A stretch of 64,000 bases of DNA from Winslowiella toletana (GTDB taxonomy: Bacteria; Pseudomonadota; Gammaproteobacteria; Enterobacterales; Enterobacteriaceae), in assembly GCF_032164335.1 (NCBI RefSeq), contig NZ_CP134152.1, positions 3,472,001-3,536,000 of the forward strand, in the 5' to 3' direction. The translations under genes were made by a program, and so were the position numbers. Below are positions 58,297 to 64,000 of the stretch, piece by piece. Position 1 is the stretch's first letter. The number at the start of each line of letters is the position of its first letter. The notes below the pieces were generated by a model. It saw only the letters and a list, made by a program, of their open reading frames with translations, did no database searches and was not told the origin of the DNA.

Positions 58297-59331
58297 TTAC
58301 TTGCTGAATGCCGCCTGGAATACGGCGACCAGCGCGTCATTCTGAGACTGCGTGAGCGGTTGCCCTTTCGGGTTGATAAACTGCAGGCTACTGCGGTTAT
58401 CTAAATCACCCACTTGCAGTTTGTAATCACCATTCGGCAACTCAGGATCCTTCGCGCCCAGCTGATCCCAATGGCTGCTGCCTGGTGCCTTATAGGCCAC
58501 TGACAGGCTACCCTGAGAACGGTTGCTGTCTTTCACTTCCATTCCTGCACGCTTCAGTGCATCTGGCAGATGCTGCCAGACCGCATTGAACGGTGCGCGC
58601 AGAATCAGATTTGGCAAGCCGGTTTCATCAGCGCCGCTCTGCACATCGATCTGCGAGACGCTGCGATTTGCCGACGCATCTTGCTGCGCGGATTCCATCT
58701 TATCTAAACCGGTACTGATATCGTTAAGCATCTGCGCGGTATAACGCTGAATTTGCACCGGTGAGGTAACGTCTTTGTCCTGCTGCTGCAGTTGAAGCAG
58801 TCGCACCGTCAGCGCTTGCTGATAACCCTGCTGTTGCACGCTGATCTGATAGCGGCCACGGTACTGATTATCTTCATCGGCACGATTCCACTGTACCCAG
58901 TCGGTAGTCAGCTGTTGGCTGGCATCCTGACGATCGGCAATCGGGAACTTATACGACTGAACCACATTCACTACCTGCGGCCAGATAGAACCATTACGGC
59001 TGCTCTCCAGCATCAGCATACCGGTATTGCCGGTAAACTGGGTGCGGGTACCGTTCATCAGCGCCAGAGGCTGGGCCGGTGGACGGATATCAAGCTGTTT
59101 GCCAACCGCGCCTTTACTGGTAGTGGTCGCGATATCATATTCGCCGTTTTGCAGCGGCAGAAGCATTCCTGCTGGTGCGGTTAAATCTTTCAGTTCGGTC
59201 GCCTGCAAATATGACTCATCACCACTGACCTGACGCTTATAGCGTTGATCATTGGAACAAGCTGCAAGCAGCATCACCGTTGACAGTCCAACAACTTTAA
59301 TTACCGTGGACTTCTTTACTGAGTAAGCCAT
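58297..59331 (-). CDS. bamC: Outer-membrane assembly lipoprotein BamC
   Basis: BamC (NlpB) is a lipoprotein of the BAM complex, which folds beta-barrel proteins into the outer membrane. The 344-aa precursor starts [20 protein letters not shown] and has the lipobox LLAAC. The conserved unstructured N terminus contains [12 protein letters not shown], followed by two helix-grip domains; the C terminus [19 protein letters not shown] equals that of E. coli. GGGAG sits correctly before the ATG at 59331. It lies 14 bases after dapA. Confidence 0.95.
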   Translation of the reverse strand: MAYSVKKSTVIKVVGLSTVMLLAACSNDQRYKRQVSGDESYLQATELKDLTAPAGMLLPLQNGEYDIATTTSKGAVGKQLDIRPPAQPLALMNGTRTQFTGNTGMLMLESSRNGSIWPQVVNVVQSYKFPIADRQDASQQLTTDWVQWNRADEDNQYRGRYQISVQQQGYQQALTVRLLQLQQQDKDVTSPVQIQRYTAQMLNDISTGLDKMESAQQDASANRSVSQIDVQSGADETGLPNLILRAPFNAVWQHLPDALKRAGMEVKDSNRSQGSLSVAYKAPGSSHWDQLGAKDPELPNGDYKLQVGDLDNRSSLQFINPKGQPLTQSQNDALVAVFQAAFSK

Positions 59332-59345
59332 CAAATCTCCCTAAT

Positions 59346-60224
59346 TTACAGCAGACCCGCATGCTTGAGCGCCTGCTCCACAACCGGACGCCCGGCGTCG
59401 GTTATTGGCGTCATTGGAAGACGCAGCGTATCGGTTGCTATTAATCCTAACTTCTTCGCGGCCCATTTCACCGGGATAGGATTCGGTTCAACAAATAACT
59501 TCTGATGCAGATGCATCAGGCGCTGGTTTAGGCGGCGCGCTTCAGCAAAATTACCCTGCTGCGCAAGCGCACAGAGTTCAACCATTTCACGTGCAGCGAT
59601 GTTTGCCGTTACCGAGATCACGCCCTGACCGCCCAGTTGCATAAAGTCCAGTGCCGAAGCGTCATCGCCGCTTACCAGCACAAAGTCTTTATCAACCAGC
59701 TCTTGGATCTGACTGACCCGCGATAAGTTCCCGGTCGCTTCTTTAATCCCGATAATATTTTTTATCCTGGCCAGACGGCCAACCGTTTCTGGCAGCATAT
59801 CGCAGCCGGTACGAGAAGGAACGTTATACAGCATCTGCGGCAGAGAAGTACTTTCCGCAATCGCTTTAAAGTGCTGATACAACCCTTCCTGAGTCGGACG
59901 ATTGTAGTACGGTGTGACGGTCAGGCAGCCGACAACACCTGAATTTTCGAAGCGTTTGGTAAGAGAGATGCCTTCTGCGGTGGCATTTGCACCGGTTCCG
60001 GCAATCACTGGAATACGGCCATCAGCCAGATCCAGCGTTTGCATTACCACATCACCATGTTCTTCATGGCTGAGGGTAGCAGATTCACCAGTGGTCCCCA
60101 CAGATACAATCGCCGCAGTGCCGCTAGCGACATGATAATCAATCAGTTTCTTCAGACTCGCCCGGCAGACATTACCTTTGTCATCCATCGGCGTAACGAG
60201 CGCAACAATACTTCCCGTGAACAT
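59346..60224 (-). CDS. dapA: 4-hydroxy-tetrahydrodipicolinate synthase
   Basis: DapA condenses pyruvate with aspartate semialdehyde, the first committed step to diaminopimelate and lysine. The protein is 292 aa. The Schiff-base lysine is K161 (GIKEATG), with Y133 and R138 in [18 protein letters not shown] and [17 protein letters not shown] are conserved. The ATG at 60224 is preceded by GGAGGGG; an in-frame start six codons upstream is not needed. dapE, acting later in the pathway, lies 7 kb away. Confidence 0.96.
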   Translation of the reverse strand: MFTGSIVALVTPMDDKGNVCRASLKKLIDYHVASGTAAIVSVGTTGESATLSHEEHGDVVMQTLDLADGRIPVIAGTGANATAEGISLTKRFENSGVVGCLTVTPYYNRPTQEGLYQHFKAIAESTSLPQMLYNVPSRTGCDMLPETVGRLARIKNIIGIKEATGNLSRVSQIQELVDKDFVLVSGDDASALDFMQLGGQGVISVTANIAAREMVELCALAQQGNFAEARRLNQRLMHLHQKLFVEPNPIPVKWAAKKLGLIATDTLRLPMTPITDAGRPVVEQALKHAGLL

Positions 60225-60382
60225 TGGCCATCCCCTCCACAAACAAGTCCTTCATGGTACGTTTGACGGGCATTGAAAAGCAAGCAGACAACAGGACAGA
60301 GGCGCTTGGCAGAGGGTATTTTTTATGTTTACCTTAAGGTTATTACTATTGCTAATCACCATGACGGACAGGACGTATCATT

Positions 60383-60976
60383 TTGCCGCAGTCACAGCAA
60401 CATCATTTGGTCATTACCGCTCTGGGCGTTGATCGCCCAGGAATTGTCAATACCATTACCCGACATGTCAGCAGCTGTGGCTGCAATATTGAAGACAGTC
60501 GGCTTGCGATGCTCGGCGATGAGTTTACCTTTATCATGTTTCTTTCCGGCAGCTGGAATGCGATTACGCTGATTGAATCAACGCTGCCGCTGAAGGGCGC
60601 CGAACTGGAGTTGCTGATCGTGATGAAGCGTACCAACGCCAGCAGCCGTCCGGCGATGCCCTCAACGGTACGGGTGCAGGTGGAAGTCACCGACTCACCC
60701 CATATCATCGAGCGCTTCACCGATCTGTTTTATTCTCATCAAATGAATATCGCTGAGCTGGTGTCACGCACTCAGCCAGCAGAAGAAAATCAGCCGCCGT
60801 TGCTCTATATTCAGATTACTGCGCACAGTCCTGCCAGCCAGGATGCATCATTTATTGAACAAGCGTTTAACAAGCTATGTACAGAACTGCTGGCTCAGGG
60901 CACTATTAGTGCCGTGAATTACCCACAGCATGAAGAAAAAACGGAGAGTAGTGATGAATCCACTGAAAGCCGGTGA
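60383..60976 (+). CDS. gcvR: Glycine cleavage system transcriptional repressor GcvR
   Basis: GcvR has two ACT domains and inhibits GcvA when glycine is low, switching off gcvTHP. The 197-aa protein starts with TTG (then PQSQQHHLVITALGVDRPGI), with AGGA about ten bases upstream. The first ACT domain holds DRPGIVNTITRHVSSCGCNI, the second SPHIIERFTDLFYSHQMNIA. It has an acidic C-terminal tail longer than E. coli's. Divergent from dapA; its end overlaps bcp by 23 bases. Confidence 0.92.
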   Translation: MPQSQQHHLVITALGVDRPGIVNTITRHVSSCGCNIEDSRLAMLGDEFTFIMFLSGSWNAITLIESTLPLKGAELELLIVMKRTNASSRPAMPSTVRVQVEVTDSPHIIERFTDLFYSHQMNIAELVSRTQPAEENQPPLLYIQITAHSPASQDASFIEQAFNKLCTELLAQGTISAVNYPQHEEKTESSDESTESR

Positions 60977-61421
60977 TTTTGCACCGAAATTTAGCTTGCC
61001 CGATCAAGACGGCGAACAAGTAAATTTGGCCGACTTCCAGGGACAGCGCGTATTGGTCTATTTCTACCCCAAAGCGATGACGCCGGGCTGTACGGTTCAG
61101 GCTTGTGGCTTGCGCGATAACATGGATGAGTTGAAAAAATCAGGTGTCGAAGTGCTGGGTATCAGCACCGATAAAGCTGAAAAATTGTCTCGTTTTGCCG
61201 AAAAAGAGTTACTGAACTTCACGCTACTTTCTGATGAAGATCACCAGGTTAGCGAGCAGTTTGGCGTCTGGGGCGAAAAAACCTTTATGGGTAAAACCTA
61301 CGACGGCATACACCGCATCAGTTTCCTGCTGGACGGTGAAGGTAAGGTTGAGAAAGTGTTCGATAATTTCAAAACCACCAACCACCACGATATTGTGATG
61401 GAATATCTGAAATCAGCCTGA
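60954..61421 (+). CDS. bcp: Thioredoxin-dependent thiol peroxidase Bcp
   Basis: A peroxiredoxin that reduces hydrogen and alkyl peroxides with thioredoxin. The protein is 155 aa. The peroxidatic cysteine C46 and resolving C51 are in TPGCTVQACGLRDN; the late GIHRISFLLDGEG is typical. GGAGAG precedes the ATG at 60954, inside the gcvR 3' end, so the two genes are coupled as in E. coli. Confidence 0.95.
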   Translation: MNPLKAGDFAPKFSLPDQDGEQVNLADFQGQRVLVYFYPKAMTPGCTVQACGLRDNMDELKKSGVEVLGISTDKAEKLSRFAEKELLNFTLLSDEDHQVSEQFGVWGEKTFMGKTYDGIHRISFLLDGEGKVEKVFDNFKTTNHHDIVMEYLKSA

Positions 61422-61437
61422 TACGGGCGATTTTACT

Positions 61438-61502
61438 GTAGAGGAGCCGTTTTCGGCTCCGGTTCTGATGCCAGGCACAGGCGGCGAGAACGCCGCCTCT
61501 AC
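61438..61502. repeat. Intergenic palindrome family, copy C (compound)
   Basis: Outer arms GTAGAGG (61438-61444) and CCTCTAC (61496-61502) enclose two hairpins: GGAGCC-GTTTTC-GGCTCC (61443-61460) and AGGCGGC-GAGAAC-GCCGCCT (61479-61498). The first hairpin shares the GAGCCGTTTT core with the copies at 18637 and 25851. It fills the gap between convergent bcp and perM and may also work as their transcript end. Confidence 0.6.
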
Positions 61503-61503
61503 A

Positions 61504-62586
61504 TCAGTCTGAATGAGATCGGTTTTCTTCTTCAACCAGCATGCCATCAGGCCAGGCATGTACCACCGCTTTCACCAGCGTTGCCAGCGGAATGGCAAAG
61601 AATACGCCCCAGAATCCCCATAGCCCGCCGAAGATGACTACCGAAAGAATAATCACCAACGGATGCAGGTTCACCGCTTCGGAGAACAGCACCGGCACCA
61701 GTAAATTACCGTCCAGCGCCTGAATAATCAGATAGACGATAATCATCGTCCAGAAGTCGCTGCCAAGCCCCCACTGGAACAGACCAACACAAATCACCGG
61801 AATCGTCACCACCAGCGCGCCGACATAAGGGATTAACACCGAGATGCCAACCAGCACCGCCAGCAGCAGTGAATAGTTAAGGCCAATCGCCAGGAAACCG
61901 ATCCAGGTAGCAATACCGACTACCACCATCTCCAGCACTTTACCGCGGATGTAATTGGTGATCTGCTGATTCATCTCGCTCCACACCTGCCCTGCCAGCC
62001 CACGATTACGCGGCAGCACGCGGCGCACGGCGTTAAGCATCTGCTCTTTATCTTTCAGCAGGAAGAACACCATTAGCGGAACCAATACCAGGTAGATCGC
62101 CAGCGTCATTAATCCGACCAGTGATGCCAACGAGTATTTCACTACCGACTCGCCGAGGTCGGTCAGGCGACTGCGCAAATTCTCGACAATAATATCGATA
62201 ATGCCCGCATCAACCAGCGCCGGAAAACGCTTCGGCAAACCGGCAGCAAAGTGATAAAGCTTATTCAGCATATTCGGCATATCGCGCGTCAGGCTGATAC
62301 CCTGCTGCCACGCCACCGGCGCCACCACCAACACCATCAGCAGTAGAACACCGGCAAAAATCGTCAGCACGATGCTGGTCGCCCAGCTACGCGAGCATCC
62401 TAACCGTTCCAGCCGGACGGTTGGCCATTCCAGCAGATACGCCAGCACCAAAGCCACCAGCAGTGGCGCCAGCAATCCGTTAAAAAAGAACAGAATACAG
62501 AATGCGGCCACCAAAATGATCAACAACGCTATGGCTTGTGGATCGCTAAAACGACGGCGATACCACTGTATTAACAATGCCAGCAT
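61504..62586 (-). CDS. perM: PerM, AI-2E family inner-membrane permease (YfgO)
   Basis: A 360-aa membrane protein of the AI-2E/TqsA family. It opens MLALLIQWYRRRFSDPQAIA and has about eight helices. The conserved blocks DKEQMLNAVRRVLPRNRGLA and AVNLHPLVIILSVVIFGGLW are nearly identical to E. coli. Transport substrate unknown. In E. coli bepA lies next to perM; here a diguanylate cyclase gene occupies the next position in the window. Confidence 0.92.
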   Translation of the reverse strand: MLALLIQWYRRRFSDPQAIALLIILVAAFCILFFFNGLLAPLLVALVLAYLLEWPTVRLERLGCSRSWATSIVLTIFAGVLLLMVLVVAPVAWQQGISLTRDMPNMLNKLYHFAAGLPKRFPALVDAGIIDIIVENLRSRLTDLGESVVKYSLASLVGLMTLAIYLVLVPLMVFFLLKDKEQMLNAVRRVLPRNRGLAGQVWSEMNQQITNYIRGKVLEMVVVGIATWIGFLAIGLNYSLLLAVLVGISVLIPYVGALVVTIPVICVGLFQWGLGSDFWTMIIVYLIIQALDGNLLVPVLFSEAVNLHPLVIILSVVIFGGLWGFWGVFFAIPLATLVKAVVHAWPDGMLVEEENRSHSD

Positions 62587-62726
62587 GACATTTACTTCCT
62601 TGAGTTCATTTTGGACCAGGCGGGATTGTACCTGAAAGGCACGGCGAACAGAAAGGCAGCAAGCAGGGATGCCTGCTTTTCTGAGACCTTTCTGGCCTTA
62701 CCTCTCGTCAGTTCTGTTACCTGAGG

Positions 62727-64000
62727 TTACGGTCCAGCAGCCCGAATCACACAGTTGCGACCGGCTTTTTTTGCCTGATACAGCGCATCATCTGCCGCCT
62801 TAAACACCTCTTCGATACTCTGGTGATCGGGCTGCCATAATGAGACGCCAATGGATACCGAGATATTTTCCAGTTGATCAATCTGCAACTGGTTAATCCG
62901 CTGACGCACGCGTTCGGCAATCATCAGCGCCATCTCGTTATCGGCACCCGGCAGAATCATCAGAAACTCTTCGCCACCGTTGCGGCATACCACATCGGTC
63001 TGACGCGAACTCTGCTCCAGCTCGCGCGCTATGCGGATAATTACTGCATCACCGGCGTCATGACCAAAGGTGTCGTTAACGCGTTTAAAATGGTCAATAT
63101 CCAGCGCCAGAACGGCAAAAGCCTGCCGGGTAGTGAGGAAATATTCCAGCACGGCACTCAGGCCGCGACGATTAAGTAATTGCGTCATCGGGTCGGTTTG
63201 CACTTCAAACTTTAACCGGCCAATTTTATCCTGTAACAGACCGATCCCGGCCAGCAATGCTCGTTTAATCTGCGCCGCTTCAAAGTACCAGGATCGGATG
63301 CTGCCGATCTCATTCGACACCCCCTGATTATCCATCTGGCTGGCTTTACGCGCCAGTTGCCACAGTGGCAGCGCGATCAGTCTTGCCAGAAGCCATGCGG
63401 CAATCAGGGTCAACAGTGCAAACGGCACCGAATGCTTTAATACCTTAAATAACAAGCTGGTTAACGGATTCAGCGTCGACTGCGTCGGTTTCAGCGCGAC
63501 GATCGTCCAATCGGAAGCTGGCACAACAGCATAGCCCGCCAGCATCGGCTCACTCCCCTGATGGGTGATTTGCTGATAACCACTGCTGCGCGACTGCTTA
63601 TCCTCTTCGCTGATTAGCGGCTCAATCGTCTGACCAATCAATTGTGCATTCTGGTGATAAAGCACCTGATTCTGCTTATCAACCACATACAGCGAGGAGC
63701 CATCGCGATAAAATTGTTCGCCCAGCAACGCATTCATAATACTTTTTTTCTTCAGATAGAGCGCGCCGCCAATATATCCCAGATAGGTGCCATCCTTTGA
63801 CCAGATCGGCGTGGAGACAAACACCATCAAATTATTCGCCGCCGAGATTGCTGGCTGGCTGATAAGTGGCTTACGCTCCTTCAGCGCCTGACGCGCAGTC
63901 TCAGTGGTCAACTGCATCCCTTCCAGCTTCAGCGACTCCGGTGAAATGGCACGAACCTGGCTATGCGCATCGACAATCACTACCGAGTTAAAACTGGCAG
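62727..64000 (-). CDS. Membrane-bound diguanylate cyclase (GGDEF), N terminus outside the window
   Basis: The frame stays open to the right edge, so the start is missing. Visible order: most of a periplasmic Cache sensor domain (VSTPIWSKDGTYLGYIGGAL, VVPASDWTIVALKPTQSTL), a membrane helix (SVPFALLTLIAAWLLARLIA), a HAMP-like linker and a complete GGDEF domain. The active-site signature is GGEEF in VCRNGGEEFLMILPG, a functional variant. An RxxD inhibitory site (RQTD) stands five residues before it. It should make cyclic di-GMP in response to a periplasmic ligand and be feedback-inhibited. No EAL domain follows. Confidence 0.9.
   Translation of the reverse strand, partial: ASFNSVVIVDAHSQVRAISPESLKLEGMQLTTETARQALKERKPLISQPAISAANNLMVFVSTPIWSKDGTYLGYIGGALYLKKKSIMNALLGEQFYRDGSSLYVVDKQNQVLYHQNAQLIGQTIEPLISEEDKQSRSSGYQQITHQGSEPMLAGYAVVPASDWTIVALKPTQSTLNPLTSLLFKVLKHSVPFALLTLIAAWLLARLIALPLWQLARKASQMDNQGVSNEIGSIRSWYFEAAQIKRALLAGIGLLQDKIGRLKFEVQTDPMTQLLNRRGLSAVLEYFLTTRQAFAVLALDIDHFKRVNDTFGHDAGDAVIIRIARELEQSSRQTDVVCRNGGEEFLMILPGADNEMALMIAERVRQRINQLQIDQLENISVSIGVSLWQPDHQSIEEVFKAADDALYQAKKAGRNCVIRAAGP

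Overview
The window comes from the chromosome of a gamma-proteobacterium of the Enterobacterales, most likely Erwiniaceae (Erwinia/Pantoea type). Nearly every housekeeping protein reads as a close relative of the Escherichia coli protein, and the gene order follows E. coli ligA-zipA-cysZ-cysK-ptsHI-crr ... cysMAWTP ... yfeXYZ-ypeA-amiA-hemF ... maeB ... talA-tktB-ypfG-nudK ... narQ-acrD-yffB-dapE-ypfN-ypfH-tmcA-ypfJ-purC-bamC-dapA-gcvR-bcp-perM. Several blocks depart from that backbone: a CpxRA-like two-component pair with macAB after crr, pqaA beside cysP, a six-gene sugar-acid catabolic operon plus a divergent rpiB-like gene between maeB and talA, ansP, a DUF1471 gene and sitABCD before narQ, narP directly after narQ, and a Hok-type toxin between acrD and yffB.

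Layout. 1-3.4 kb: start of ligA, zipA, cysZ, cysK. 3.4-6.6 kb: the PTS operon ptsH-ptsI-crr with CRP/Cra-type control sites. 6.6-12 kb: a histidine kinase and response regulator divergent from the MacAB efflux pair. 12-16.8 kb: cysM and the sulfate/thiosulfate ABC transporter cysPTWA. 17-18.6 kb: AT-richer pqaA. 18.7-23.4 kb: yfeX, yfeY, yfeZ, ypeA, amiA, hemF. 23.4-25.7 kb: maeB. 25.9-33.5 kb: the accessory catabolic cluster. 33.9-41.2 kb: talA, tktB, ypfG, nudK, ansP and a small DUF1471 gene. 41.6-50.9 kb: sitABCD, narQ-narP, acrD. 50.9-51.9 kb: a gene-poor kilobase with ypfM (19 aa) and a Hok-family toxin. 51.9-64 kb: yffB to perM and a diguanylate cyclase cut by the window end.

The most interesting system is the 25.9-33.5 kb cluster. 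It encodes a SorC-family regulator, an ApnO-like oxidoisomerase, an OiaC-like decarboxylase, a triose-phosphate-isomerase-like LerI, a DhaK-DhaL fusion (LerK-like), an ACS-family MFS importer and an RpiB-like DerI. Together these match the published D-apionate -> 3-oxo-isoapionate -> L-erythrulose -> erythrulose phosphate -> D-erythrose 4-phosphate route. The next two genes, transaldolase and transketolase, are the enzymes that consume erythrose 4-phosphate. The transporter is preceded by a 38-codon ORF with a good ribosome-binding site and an ATGA overlap, and the divergent promoter region carries repeated TGAAC operator-like sites.

Also notable: CpxR-like GTAAA half sites between the two-component genes and macAB, two MntR-type boxes before sitA, a BaeR-like box before acrD, a PurR-like box before ansP, and a three-copy family of intergenic palindromes with a GAGCCGTTTT core. 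No rRNA, tRNA, CRISPR array, insertion sequence or prophage gene was recognised.
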